Position numbers and translations under genes: made by a program
Notes under the pieces: generated by a model
Seen by the model: only the letters and a program-made list of their open reading frames with translations
What the model was told of the DNA's origin: nothing
Database searches by the model: none
Part shown: positions 1-7,978 of the stretch, one piece after another
Position numbering within the stretch: the stretch's first letter is position 1
Layout: each line of letters begins with the position of its first letter
DNA from: Candidatus Parvarchaeota archaeon
Lineage (GTDB): Archaea > Nanobdellota > Nanobdellia > WJKC01
Assembly: GCA_030615175.1 (NCBI GenBank)
Contig: JAUWZX010000004.1
Location: forward strand, 1 to 44,326
Reading direction: 5' to 3'
Length of the DNA stretch: 44,326 nucleotides

Positions 1-1
1 C

Positions 2-175
2 AGGGAAGGAAAGAATAAAAACTTCTTCTACTTAAACGCTGAAGAAGTGAACAGGCTAAAGAACGTACTAAAACAATTCACAGAACAAAGCGAGCAAACA
101 ACAGCAATAATCAGGAAATGCAGGACATGCAAATGGATAGAAAAACAAAAGAAAAAAGACTTATTCTTTGGGTGA
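2..175 (+). CDS. C-terminal end of an unidentified protein (partial)
   Basis: An open frame enters from the left edge and ends at TGA 173-175, leaving 57 visible residues. They are charged and probably helical (LNAEEVNRLKNVLKQF) and close with a CRTCKW pair of cysteines and a lysine-rich tail. The C-x2-C pair could be half of a zinc site, but nothing identifies the family. The stop lies only seven bases before the conserved 29-bp regulatory element, so this gene and the methylase downstream are probably separate transcripts. Confidence 0.55.
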   Translation, partial: REGKNKNFFYLNAEEVNRLKNVLKQFTEQSEQTTAIIRKCRTCKWIEKQKKKDLFFG

Positions 176-182
176 TTAAAAT

Positions 183-211
183 ATTACCGGACAAGGGGAT
201 ACGGGGTATCC
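183..211 (+). promoter_or_regulatory. 29-bp conserved promoter element, copy 1 (adenine methylase gene)
   Basis: The element opens with ATTACCGGA and ends with the inverted pair GGATAC, three bases, GTATCC (197-211). It matches two other copies (6726-6754 and 30176-30204) without gaps at 22 of 29 positions. Five bases after it comes the TATA-like CTTTAAAAA (217-225), and the methylase ATG follows at 254. Its place directly upstream of the TATA/BRE region suggests a transcription-factor site; this copy has the perfect GGATAC/GTATCC symmetry. Confidence 0.75.
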
Positions 212-253
212 AAACACTTTAAAAATGAAATACATTAAAGAAATGAGAGGATA

Positions 254-1093
254 ATGAAACAAATAAATAGTTATAAAATACCAATTATAGTTAAGTGGGC
301 TGGAGGTAAGACACAATTACTTGAACAATTAAACAAATTCTTTCCCAAAAAAATTGAAAACTACTATGAACCATTCGCTGGCGGCGGAGCCGTGTTTTTC
401 TACATTAAACAAAAATTTAAACCAAAAAAAATAATAATCTCCGACATTAACAAAGACCTAATTAACACATATTTACAAGTAAAGAGTAATACAAACGAAT
501 TATTAAAACTATTAAGAATTCATCAAAAGAAACATTCAAAACAATATTATTATCAAATAAGAGACAGGTTTAACAACAATAAAAAATTAACTGTTCAGCG
601 AGCAGCTGACTTCATTTACTTAAACCATACCTGCTTTAATGGTTTATACAGAGTAAACAGCAAAGGAAAATTTAATGTTCCGATTGGCAGTTACAAAAAC
701 CCAACAATAGCAGACGAAAAAAGACTAAAGAGAGCAAGCAAATTATTACAGGGAGTAATCATAAAATGTCAAGATTACAAAGAAATGATAAAGAATATTT
801 CAGACAAAACCTTCATCTACTTAGACCCTCCTTACTACCCCTTAAATAATACATCCAATTTCACCAGTTACACAAGTAATGGTTTTGGGAAGAGAGAACA
901 AAAAAAACTAGCCATCTTCTTTAATGAATTAAGTAAAAGAGGTGCAAAAGGAATGCTTAGTAATAGCAACACGGATTTCATTAAAGGATTATATTTTAAT
1001 TTTGGTATTCACGAAGTGCTTGCTAAGAGGGCGATAAACTCAAAAGCTGAAGGGCGAGGAGCAATAAGTGAATTACTAATTACTAACTACTAA
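254..1093 (+). CDS. dam: DNA adenine-N6 methyltransferase, DpnM/MboI/Dam type (probably GATC)
   Basis: This 279-residue protein carries the class-alpha D12 methylase signature in order: WAGGK (15-19) and FAGGG (41-45) for AdoMet binding, then the catalytic LDPPYY (190-195). The central segment with TCFNGLYRVNSKGKFNVP and the tail ending SELLITNY closely resemble what I recall of DpnM/MboI methylases, which methylate adenine in GATC. Length is normal for the family. The expected TATA (217-225) puts transcription start near 247, giving a very short leader. It shares the 29-bp promoter element with radA and a DEDD exonuclease. Its A-ending codons match other plus-strand genes, so it does not look newly acquired. 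GATC specificity is inferred from family resemblance and from the scarcity of GATC here. Confidence 0.93.
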   Translation: MKQINSYKIPIIVKWAGGKTQLLEQLNKFFPKKIENYYEPFAGGGAVFFYIKQKFKPKKIIISDINKDLINTYLQVKSNTNELLKLLRIHQKKHSKQYYYQIRDRFNNNKKLTVQRAADFIYLNHTCFNGLYRVNSKGKFNVPIGSYKNPTIADEKRLKRASKLLQGVIIKCQDYKEMIKNISDKTFIYLDPPYYPLNNTSNFTSYTSNGFGKREQKKLAIFFNELSKRGAKGMLSNSNTDFIKGLYFNFGIHEVLAKRAINSKAEGRGAISELLITNY

Positions 1094-1109
1094 AACCACA
1101 TTTTTTCTA

Positions 1110-1595
1110 TCACCTAAAGGTTGCAGCACTTACAACCCTGAAAAGGTCGTCATGGTTTCCTAAGAATGTCTGGAAAAGCCTTAAATTTAGCGTCCCTGTC
1201 GGGTAATTAGTTACTTCTTGGATCATGATTAATTCAATAACTACTAATAAGAATTCAATGGAGTAAACACCAAAATCATTCAATTCTTCGAATTCCTTAA
1301 TGCCTTCCTTATTAAATATTTGTAATTTAGGAGGGAATTCCTTATTGGGCTTAATTTTCTTTATTATGTTACTTATAATGTAATCAACGAAGCTAAGAGT
1401 CAATATTTCATTTCTTGCAAGCTTCATGTAAAGGTCAATAATAACATGAACATGTTTGGGCGTTCTGAGGCGCTTGTTTGGTTCTTTATACCTCACTTTA
1501 AAGTCATGCTTTGATTTCTTACCTTGTTCACAATAAATCTTAACACCATCAGAGGTAATGTATACTAATCCCCTCTGAACCTTAACTTTTTCCAC
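1110..1595 (-). CDS. Hypothetical protein next to the adenine methylase; possible restriction partner
   Basis: This 161-residue basic protein has a beta-rich N-terminus followed by helices containing TPKHVHVIIDLYMKLA. It converges with the methylase, with 16 bases between the stops. I recognise no family and see no clear PD-(D/E)xK or HNH motif. The position beside a DpnM-type methylase makes a restriction-modification role worth testing, but it is much shorter than the roughly 280-residue DpnII or MboI enzymes. Its T-ending codons match the local minus-strand norm. It contains one of the rare GATC sites (1221). Confidence 0.6.
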   Translation of the reverse strand: MEKVKVQRGLVYITSDGVKIYCEQGKKSKHDFKVRYKEPNKRLRTPKHVHVIIDLYMKLARNEILTLSFVDYIISNIIKKIKPNKEFPPKLQIFNKEGIKEFEELNDFGVYSIEFLLVVIELIMIQEVTNYPTGTLNLRLFQTFLGNHDDLFRVVSAATFR

Positions 1596-1758
1596 ATGAA
1601 ATTAAACAAGAAGGTTACTTAAATTAATTTTCATATAACTGAAATCACTTTATTCAAAACTAAAAAATCATAATCCGTAGAAAAAAGCGAAGGTGCTTAT
1701 AAAGCCTTCAGAACCAGACAGTAAGAACTATATTAAACACCTCCTTTTAGTTCTAAAC

Positions 1759-2325
1759 ATGAATCTTAATGAAGTAATGAGTAGAATTAAAAAAAATAAG
1801 GGCAAGGAAATGCCTTCTAAACAAGGGATTTATGTAATCTTTGCAAAAAACCCTTTTAATTTAGTGTTCACCGATGTTTGTAAAGACCAGATAGTTTATG
1901 TTGGTGAAAGCAAAAATCTTAATAACAGACAAGTAAAAAATCACTTTAGAAATGGTAGGACTGGTTCTTCAACATTGCGCAGATCATTAGGTGCAATTTT
2001 TAGAGAAAGTTTTAATTTGAAATGTTACTTACGTGGAAAAAAAATTGATAAGAGTAAAGGTTATAGATTTGATGATAAAGGAGAATCGAGACTTACTAAA
2101 TGGATGATAAAAAATCTTTCAGAATCCTTTTGCGTGACAAGTAATAGTAAAAAAACTAGAGAAACAATTGAGAAAAAAGTTATTGCCTGCTTACCTAAAA
2201 AACCCATTTTAAATTTAAAAAAAATAAAACATGAACATATTAAGCAAATTAGAGAAATGAGAAAAGTTTGTAGAGAAGAAGCTAAGAGAAATGGTCTAAA
2301 GGTTGAACACGTAAAAGAAAAATAA
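1759..2325 (+). CDS. GIY-YIG family nuclease
   Basis: The GIY-YIG fold is visible as QGIYVIF, then IVYVGESKNLNNRQVKNHF with the conserved arginine and histidine, and GSSTLRRSLGAIF. The likely metal-binding glutamate lies in ETIEKKVIACLPKKPILN. The domain is followed by a lysine-rich helical tail. An in-frame GTG at 1693 would add 22 residues, but a TATA-like TTATAAAG near 1697-1704 lies inside that extension, so I prefer ATG 1759 (188 residues). Known relatives include single-domain restriction enzymes such as Eco29kI, homing nucleases and repair enzymes. Unlike most plus-strand neighbours it favours T-ending codons, which suggests acquisition. It may belong to a restriction system with the flanking methylases. 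Confidence 0.85.
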   Translation: MNLNEVMSRIKKNKGKEMPSKQGIYVIFAKNPFNLVFTDVCKDQIVYVGESKNLNNRQVKNHFRNGRTGSSTLRRSLGAIFRESFNLKCYLRGKKIDKSKGYRFDDKGESRLTKWMIKNLSESFCVTSNSKKTRETIEKKVIACLPKKPILNLKKIKHEHIKQIREMRKVCREEAKRNGLKVEHVKEK

Positions 2326-2367
2326 GTGATTAAGAATTTATTAGAGAGGTTGAGAATCAATTAACTT

Positions 2368-2407
2368 TACCGGACAAAGAATCAACCCTTCGAACCTTTG
2401 GTTCGGG
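2368..2407. other. Partial copy of the regulatory element followed by a hairpin, between convergent genes
   Basis: TTACCGGACAA (2368-2378) repeats eleven bases of the 29-bp promoter element, but the GGAYAC/GTATCC half is absent. It is followed by a stem-loop, CGAACC (2391-2396), loop TTT, GGTTCG (2400-2405), extended by two more G-C pairs across a small bulge. The site lies between the 3' ends of the GIY-YIG gene and the second methylase, so it could be a terminator or a scar of rearrangement. Confidence 0.35.
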
Positions 2408-2432
2408 TCCATACCAAAAAAAGATTCTTTTA

Positions 2433-3263
2433 TTAACTTATTTTTAAATTTTCAGAAAAAAACATTACTTCTTCCCCTTTAGTCGTCTTTCCTGCACTAT
2501 AGTTTAATGAAAAAATATCATGTCTATAATTACTGTACAAACTTTTTATTATGTTTGCATTATCGTATGTTAATATCCATTTTTGCTTTTTTATTTTATT
2601 TATCTCTTTACATATGGCCAAATGGTCTTTATACTCATAATAATTAAAATAAAGTTCTTTGCCTTTGGTGTAATAAGGTGGGTCTAAATAGAATAAAGTT
2701 TTTTCTGAAAGTTTTTTACGGAGAATAGGTATCAATTTAATAGCATCCTCATTATGTAATTCAATTTTATCTTTATGTGATGCAATAAATTTAATTTTAT
2801 TAATTAATTCTTTTTTATTATATCTGGAATTTATTTTCCATTTACCTTTTTGTTCTTTCCCACCTATAACTCCTGCGTTTATAATTCCAGAAATATTTGT
2901 CCTATTTAAAAAAAAAGTGGAAAATCCTAAAGAAAGTAAATCAGCATTTTTTTGAGACTTTTGTATCTTTTTTTGTTTTTCCCAATTTTTAATATTAATA
3001 GGGGTTTTTTTAATTAATTCACATAATTTTTCAGTCTTGTTTAATACAGAGTACCAGAATGCATAAATTGAAAGGTCTATATCATTAATAATAATTTGGG
3101 ACGTATAACCTTCAAAAAGAAGTGAAAGAGCTACTGAAGCACCACCCGCATAAGGTTCAATATATACTCCTCCTTTTAAATCATTTTTTTCAATAATTTT
3201 TTTAAAATAATTAACAATCTTATATTTTCCTCCAGGGTATCTAAGTGGAGAATAAAATGTCAT
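2433..3263 (-). CDS. D12-class DNA adenine-N6 methyltransferase (second copy)
   Basis: The methylase motifs appear in order: LRYPGGK (7-13), EPYAGGASV (36-44) and FYLDPPYY (191-198). The target-recognition region (about 95-160) differs from that of the methylase at 254, so specificity may differ. I place the start at the ATG at 3263: it follows a GAGG ribosome-binding site and its ATGA overlaps the stop of the ParB-like gene. The 276 residues are normal for the family. Base composition is visibly more AT-rich than the rest of the window, and the gene is translationally coupled to a ParB-like partner, suggesting a transferred two-gene module. Confidence 0.9.
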   Translation of the reverse strand: MTFYSPLRYPGGKYKIVNYFKKIIEKNDLKGGVYIEPYAGGASVALSLLFEGYTSQIIINDIDLSIYAFWYSVLNKTEKLCELIKKTPINIKNWEKQKKIQKSQKNADLLSLGFSTFFLNRTNISGIINAGVIGGKEQKGKWKINSRYNKKELINKIKFIASHKDKIELHNEDAIKLIPILRKKLSEKTLFYLDPPYYTKGKELYFNYYEYKDHLAICKEINKIKKQKWILTYDNANIIKSLYSNYRHDIFSLNYSAGKTTKGEEVMFFSENLKIS

Positions 3264-4570
3264 TTTTTCCTCTTTTTTTCTATTTCTGCAATCTTTTCCC
3301 AAATTATTTCAAAAAACTCCTGCAAATTATCCCACTTATATATTAAATCAACAGGAACGGGTTGAGTTCTAAACGAATGCACATATTCATGAAAATTATT
3401 AATTGAAAGTATAGAACTCCCTTTATTTGTTACTGCCCTAATATTTTTTAGTTGTTTTTTGTTGACCCCTTCTTTTTCTAAAATTTCTGTTACTTTTGTG
3501 ATTTTTCCTGCAAGTTTAATATTTTTACCAAAAGATGAACCAATTTTTTCAGCATAAAAGTCTAAACTAGTTTCTAAAAAAACTCTAAATAATACTGCAA
3601 TTGCGTTAGTCCCCTTATCTAGTAGAAGAGACTTTAATTCATGATAGATATTATTAATCTTTGTTTCATGTATCCTTAATATACATGTAGAAGGGATAAG
3701 AGTATTTCTGCTACTAGATTTTGGGAGACTTTTCTTACGTTTAATTTTGCTTTTTTCAGCAACTCCTTTAGAGGAAATAAACATCCTTACTCTAGATCTA
3801 TTTGGTTTTTCTCCAAAAAGGTTTTTCATAAATCTAATCTTTTTTTCGGTATTATATACTTCTCTTACAGGAACATTTTCTATAATAATTTTATTAAATA
3901 AAATATCTAATCTTTCAACTACTTCTTTTTTTAGAGCAGTTAAAAAAACCTTTCCATTAACAATATCTAAACCTAAAAAAGATCTAGATTCAGGATTTGT
4001 CAAAATACGTTCAATAGTAGTAACTTTTAATTTATCTGTATTTATTTTAGATTTAGTTTCTCGTTCAAAGAAAGTTATAACTTTCATAGTAGGAGATATT
4101 TTTCCTTCAAATTTAAAACCAAATCTTTCCTGTTCTGCAGTCCCCCATGGATCTAAACCTACCCCTTTATTTTTGCCTGTATGATCTAATTTAATCCATT
4201 TTGAAGCTTCTTCTTCGGTTTTGTATATAAAACAATTTACCTTTTTAGGAATATTTGCCTTTTTGGTAATTTTAACAAATTTTTTCTTTAAAGATTCAAT
4301 TTTTATCAATGAAAGATCCAATAAGCACTTGATAGCTGTAGCCCTTCTATTTCCATCTAAGATCAAAAAGAGATTATTTTTTATTTCTAAAACCCTAAAA
4401 TCTTTTGCTTTATCTAGTCCATTTTCAACAATATGCTTCGCTAAATTTAAAATTTCTGATCCTTTCTCTTCCAACATTAAATTAATGGCCTGGTTCTGGC
4501 CTTCTACAGGATCAAATCGGTAATTATATGGATTAACAATTAGCTTATCAATAGTAATCTTTTTCTTCAT
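3260..4570 (-). CDS. ParB/sulfiredoxin-fold protein with helical C-terminus, coupled to a methylase
   Basis: The N-terminus (1-90) resembles the ParB/Srx nucleotide-binding fold: ITIDKLIVNPYNYRFD, then LFLILDGNRRATAIK (68-81) carrying the family's GxRR-type motif. Residues about 90-270 are basic and unassigned. The C-terminus (about 315-430) is helical, with VLFRVFLETSLDFY and NFHEYVHSF, reminiscent of HEPN-like or DUF4145-like segments (weak inference). It is not a chromosome-partition ParB: no ParA and no obvious HTH. An ATGA overlap couples it to the D12 methylase, so a role in DNA modification or defence is likely. A TATA near 4592-4601 fits a leaderless start. The gene is AT-rich and holds eight GATC sites, while GATC is rare elsewhere. 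Confidence 0.72.
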   Translation of the reverse strand: MKKKITIDKLIVNPYNYRFDPVEGQNQAINLMLEEKGSEILNLAKHIVENGLDKAKDFRVLEIKNNLFLILDGNRRATAIKCLLDLSLIKIESLKKKFVKITKKANIPKKVNCFIYKTEEEASKWIKLDHTGKNKGVGLDPWGTAEQERFGFKFEGKISPTMKVITFFERETKSKINTDKLKVTTIERILTNPESRSFLGLDIVNGKVFLTALKKEVVERLDILFNKIIIENVPVREVYNTEKKIRFMKNLFGEKPNRSRVRMFISSKGVAEKSKIKRKKSLPKSSSRNTLIPSTCILRIHETKINNIYHELKSLLLDKGTNAIAVLFRVFLETSLDFYAEKIGSSFGKNIKLAGKITKVTEILEKEGVNKKQLKNIRAVTNKGSSILSINNFHEYVHSFRTQPVPVDLIYKWDNLQEFFEIIWEKIAEIEKKRKK

Positions 4571-4693
4571 TAATTTTTACTAAAAGACAATAATATTAAA
4601 ACATATCTCTGATTAAATATCTGTTCAAATTATTCTTTTGGGAATATTTTTGTCAATAAAATATTAAGGGATGGGCGCGCTCATGGTTGATTT

Positions 4694-5224
4694 ATGGGTT
4701 TGGAAAAAGCGTTGAAGGATTATGGAAAACACTTGAAGGCGTATCGCGAGGCGCTAAGAGAGGAAGAGGCATTAAAAAAGAGCGAAGAGGAAAGATTCTG
4801 GAATCTGGAGAGAAAGAATTACGGGGAAAAATTAACACAGGCAAAAGAGATATGTGAATGGGTAAAAGCGTTCACGAAAACAAAAGAATACAAAGAAATA
4901 ATAAAGCACTTCGAGGCATACGACTTAATGAAACTAGGCGGGATAAGCGACGGCCTGATAATACACAACGGAGGATGGGGTCACAAACACAAAGACTCAC
5001 GCGGCTGCTGGTCAAGAATCTACCTAAACCAGAACGGAACACTAAACTACAAAGCATGGTATAAATGGCTTGGAATAAAAACCACGCTAAAACTAAAGAA
5101 ACCAGAAGACCTAGCAGGAAAACTAAACCAGGAATACATAAATGAACTGCACAAATCAATAATTACAGGCGAAATAATAAGAACCCTTGACAAAGAAATA
5201 AAAGAAGAAATAAAAAGACTATAA
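4694..5224 (+). CDS. Hypothetical protein with N-terminal coiled coil
   Basis: The 176-residue product begins with a charged helix likely to form a coiled coil (residues 1-60, rich in Glu and Lys). A more globular middle follows, with GLIIHNGGWGHKHKDSRGCWSRIYL and NYKAWYKWLG, and then a charged C-terminal helix. The Gly/His/Trp-rich patch is distinctive but I cannot assign it. The 3' end overlaps the convergent MBL gene by six bases. AC-rich codon use is normal for plus-strand genes here. Confidence 0.6.
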   Translation: MGLEKALKDYGKHLKAYREALREEEALKKSEEERFWNLERKNYGEKLTQAKEICEWVKAFTKTKEYKEIIKHFEAYDLMKLGGISDGLIIHNGGWGHKHKDSRGCWSRIYLNQNGTLNYKAWYKWLGIKTTLKLKKPEDLAGKLNQEYINELHKSIITGEIIRTLDKEIKEEIKRL

Positions 5225-6688
5225 CTGATATTTCTTACCTTCATTCACTAACTTCACTTTCTTATGAACTTCCTTATAGAGCTCAGGGAATTCAGTGTGA
5301 ATAGGAATAAGCAATTTAGGGTTAATGGATTCAACCATTTTGAAAAGGTGATTGCCAGAAGCGTGGCCAGAAGCATGAATCTTATTCTGAGGATACAAGT
5401 TGAACTTGCGAAGCCAGTTATTAATACGCTTCTCATCAAGCTCCATTTCCTCACTAAAAGGCTCGCAAATACTCCTGATGTGAACACTGCCAGGAACAGG
5501 CTGAATGTCAAGCAAGTTATTCAATTGAAAATAATTCATGAAGACAACGTATTTGCCCTGATTCTTACTAATATCCCCCGCAGTCACGACATTAGATTGA
5601 TTCAGATACTCCTTCTCCCAGGACTTGTAATCACGAGCAACCTGCTCCTCAGGCACGCCAGTCCTGCCAATCAAACCCCAACCCTTACGAGGAAAAAAAA
5701 TCTTAATAAACTCATCATCAGAAGCAGGCAGTTCAGTAACGCCCTCCAAACGCAATAAGTCCAATAACAATGCCTGACGCGACTCAATCACAAGAGAACG
5801 ATTATTACTAACCGCAGTCTTATAAAAAGTAAGCAAGCGGTCAGTATCACGAATAGGGAAATTAGCAATCACAACACCCTTCTTATCCTTAATAAGCTTG
5901 GTTGACTGTTTCTCAACATAACCCTCGGTACGGGCAGAGGAATCCTTAATACGCGTGCCCTCAGATAACATGCAAACCGGCTCTGACTCAGCCGCCTTCT
6001 CAACAAAATAATCACTCCAATCCTTATGACGACCATGAAAACGCAAATCACCAGTATAAATAACGTTGCCAATCGAAGTATTAATAACAAAACCAGCAGC
6101 TCCAGGCAATGAATGATCAACACGATAAGGAGTAACCTCTAAATTACCAATCTTAAAAGGCTTATTAAAAGAGAAATCATTAACAACACGCTCCTCCAAA
6201 CCATCACGAGCAGTGCGCCTCTTAACCCCATCACTACGCTTCTTAGGAATGAAAATGAAAGAAGGATTAAACTTGCAGAAATCATTATAAGCCCCTCCGC
6301 CAACAGTATCAAACAAACTCATAATCGCCTTGCTCTCAGGACTAACGTGAACAGGAATATCCCTGCGCAGAAAATGAACATAACCAAGATGGTCAAGATG
6401 AGCATGACTGATAAGGACGCCGTCAACAGAATTCCTCTCAGAATAATTAAGACCATTATGCTTGCAGTAATCACGCCTGTAAATCCCCTTCAAATCAGGA
6501 AGCATGCCCAAAGCAATTAAATCCTTAATACTGGAAAACTTGCGCGGAGGCATGAACTCAGTGAAATAAGACGCCTGCTCTTCAAAATTCATCCCGAAAT
6601 CCAATAGAATACGAGTACCCTTATCCTCCAAAAGAATCTTATTACCGCCAATCTTGCCCACTCCGCCATAAAAAGACAATGAAGTCAT
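5219..6688 (-). CDS. MBL-fold (RNase J/beta-CASP-like) metallo-nuclease
   Basis: The metallo-beta-lactamase motif is SHAHLDHLGY (94-103), with further ligand candidates at RVDHSLPGAAGF and in IYTGDLRFHG. The C-terminus has ASGHASGNHLFKMVESINPKLLIPIHTEFPELY, as in beta-CASP RNases of the RNase J/aCPSF group, which process or degrade RNA. At 489 residues it is near RNase J length. I use the ATG at 6688: TTTATAAG at 6711-6718 puts a leaderless transcript exactly there, whereas the upstream in-frame codons lie between the TATA box and the start. It is divergent from the DEDD exonuclease, with regulatory copy 2 between the two TATA boxes, so both may be controlled together. Confidence 0.88.
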   Translation of the reverse strand: MTSLSFYGGVGKIGGNKILLEDKGTRILLDFGMNFEEQASYFTEFMPPRKFSSIKDLIALGMLPDLKGIYRRDYCKHNGLNYSERNSVDGVLISHAHLDHLGYVHFLRRDIPVHVSPESKAIMSLFDTVGGGAYNDFCKFNPSFIFIPKKRSDGVKRRTARDGLEERVVNDFSFNKPFKIGNLEVTPYRVDHSLPGAAGFVINTSIGNVIYTGDLRFHGRHKDWSDYFVEKAAESEPVCMLSEGTRIKDSSARTEGYVEKQSTKLIKDKKGVVIANFPIRDTDRLLTFYKTAVSNNRSLVIESRQALLLDLLRLEGVTELPASDDEFIKIFFPRKGWGLIGRTGVPEEQVARDYKSWEKEYLNQSNVVTAGDISKNQGKYVVFMNYFQLNNLLDIQPVPGSVHIRSICEPFSEEMELDEKRINNWLRKFNLYPQNKIHASGHASGNHLFKMVESINPKLLIPIHTEFPELYKEVHKKVKLVNEGKKYQL

Positions 6689-6725
6689 AAGAAATGAATA
6701 ACACAATTAACTTATAAACGTTTAT

Positions 6726-6754
6726 ATTACCGGAAAAGAGGACACTAGGTATCC
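6726..6754 (+). promoter_or_regulatory. 29-bp conserved promoter element, copy 2 (exonuclease / MBL divergent promoter)
   Basis: ATTACCGGA begins the element and GGACAC, three bases, GTATCC (6740-6754) ends it. It aligns without gaps to copies 1 and 3. Five bases after it lies the TATA-like TATTTAAAG (6760-6768), about 26 bases before ATG 6790. On the other side, eight bases away, is the TATA box of the divergent MBL gene, so a bound factor could affect both promoters. Confidence 0.75.
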
Positions 6755-6789
6755 GTTAATATTTAAAGTATTAATGAATGACAACACAA

Positions 6790-7383
6790 ATGACTCTCCA
6801 CTACCTGGACATTGAAACATGCAGGAAAACACCTGAGAATGATGAAAGAGACGGATTCAACCCTCATAAAGGAAAAATAATCACCATCCAATACCAGCCA
6901 ATAGATAAAAGAACAGGACAACTAACAGGCAAACTAACAATACTAAAGGAATGGGAATTAGGCGAGAAAACAATGATTCAGCAATTCAAACCAGTATTCC
7001 TAGGATACAATCATCCAATAACATGCTTTGAATTCACGCCAGTTGGATACAACCTGAAATTCGAAATAGACTTCCTAAGACATAAATTAATAGAACACTG
7101 CAACCTCGACAGGAGACCACACCTGTTATGGACTAAAAAACCAATCATAGACTTATTCAGCTCAGTCGTTATTGCAAACAACTGCAACTTCAAAGGAGCA
7201 AAACTAAACAATTTCAGCTCAAAAATACATGACGGAAGCATAATAACACAATTATATGAAAACAAGCAATACGACGAAATCATAAAATACATAAAAGATG
7301 AAGCAGAAGGATTCTCAGAAATACTGAAAAAATTAATCAGAACACTGCCAGGAATACTAACATCAAAAAGCTTAAATACATAA
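6790..7383 (+). CDS. DEDD-superfamily 3'-5' exonuclease (DnaQ/RNase H-like)
   Basis: The protein opens with YLDIET, the first acidic motif of DEDD exonucleases, followed by TPVGYNLKFEIDFLRHKL (motif II with an Asp). A likely third acidic motif is near YDEIIKYIKDEAEG. It is about 197 residues, a stand-alone proofreading-type domain. I choose ATG 6790 over 6778 because TATTTAAAG at 6760-6768 places transcription start there and the protein then begins directly with the domain. It shares the 29-bp element with radA and the methylase, which supports a DNA-repair or processing role. The unknown gene 19 bases downstream is probably cotranscribed. Confidence 0.8.
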   Translation: MTLHYLDIETCRKTPENDERDGFNPHKGKIITIQYQPIDKRTGQLTGKLTILKEWELGEKTMIQQFKPVFLGYNHPITCFEFTPVGYNLKFEIDFLRHKLIEHCNLDRRPHLLWTKKPIIDLFSSVVIANNCNFKGAKLNNFSSKIHDGSIITQLYENKQYDEIIKYIKDEAEGFSEILKKLIRTLPGILTSKSLNT

Positions 7384-7402
7384 AACAAGAAGAATAAACC
7401 CA

Positions 7403-7978
7403 ATGAACAATTATAAACGCGCGCCAGAAGGCGGAATAATAAAATTCGATTACTCAGACCCTGTAAAAGGGATAAGAATCAAGAATGAAATACTCGTTGA
7501 CAGTGAAAAAGCAGTAATGAAAGAAGAAATAGAGCATTACAAGACAAACAAACTAAAAGTAGTAAGGCTGGATAAAGTAAACAGGGAAGAACAATTCCCA
7601 TGCTTCAATGAAACTAAAGGACCAGTAGACATGAAAGCAGAATACACAGAAGAACAATTCCTTAACATAGAAATAGAACTATCACAGGAAAACGGTCAAT
7701 GCTGGCTTCATGAAGAATCAATAAAAAGACTTGAAAACATGATAGGAATCGAACTAACACAACAGGACAACAAGCTTAAAGGAAGCGAATTATACATGAT
7801 GCTAATAAACCAGGATGATGAAGGCAACATGATGCCTAAAAGAAACCTTAGAATCAGCAGGGGAGCAAGCGACCCTCACCCGCCAGGATACTACCAGTTA
7901 TTCATAATAATAATGGATACATGGGAGTACGTCAGAAGACAAGTGAGAGCAGCAATTACAGTAGATTTAATTAAATAA
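7403..7978 (+). CDS. Hypothetical protein
   Basis: This 191-residue soluble acidic protein has no family I recognise. Visible segments include a beta-rich N-terminus (GGIIKFDYSDPVKGIRI), a central Glu/Gln-rich part with QCWLHEESIKRLENMIG, and PHPPGYYQLFIIIMDTWEYV near the end. It follows the exonuclease by 19 bases on the same strand and is likely in the same transcript. Its last 12 bases overlap the convergent amidohydrolase gene. Confidence 0.65.
   Translation: MNNYKRAPEGGIIKFDYSDPVKGIRIKNEILVDSEKAVMKEEIEHYKTNKLKVVRLDKVNREEQFPCFNETKGPVDMKAEYTEEQFLNIEIELSQENGQCWLHEESIKRLENMIGIELTQQDNKLKGSELYMMLINQDDEGNMMPKRNLRISRGASDPHPPGYYQLFIIIMDTWEYVRRQVRAAITVDLIK

Noticed and set aside
2366-2415. GGTTCGGGTCC near 2400-2410 looked like the T arm of a tRNA 3' end (possible att site).
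   Set aside because: No acceptor, D or anticodon arms can be built on either strand; the T stem pairs poorly and a simple CGAACC/GGTTCG hairpin explains the sequence better.
3260-4570. ParB chromosome-partition protein.
   Set aside because: There is no ParA neighbour, no central HTH typical of ParB and no parS-like cluster; coupling to a methylase points elsewhere.
5264-5758. A 164-residue plus-strand open frame opposite the MBL gene.
   Set aside because: It is a shadow: the minus-strand frame has the HAHLDH motif, a fitting TATA box and normal codon use, while this one has no recognisable features.
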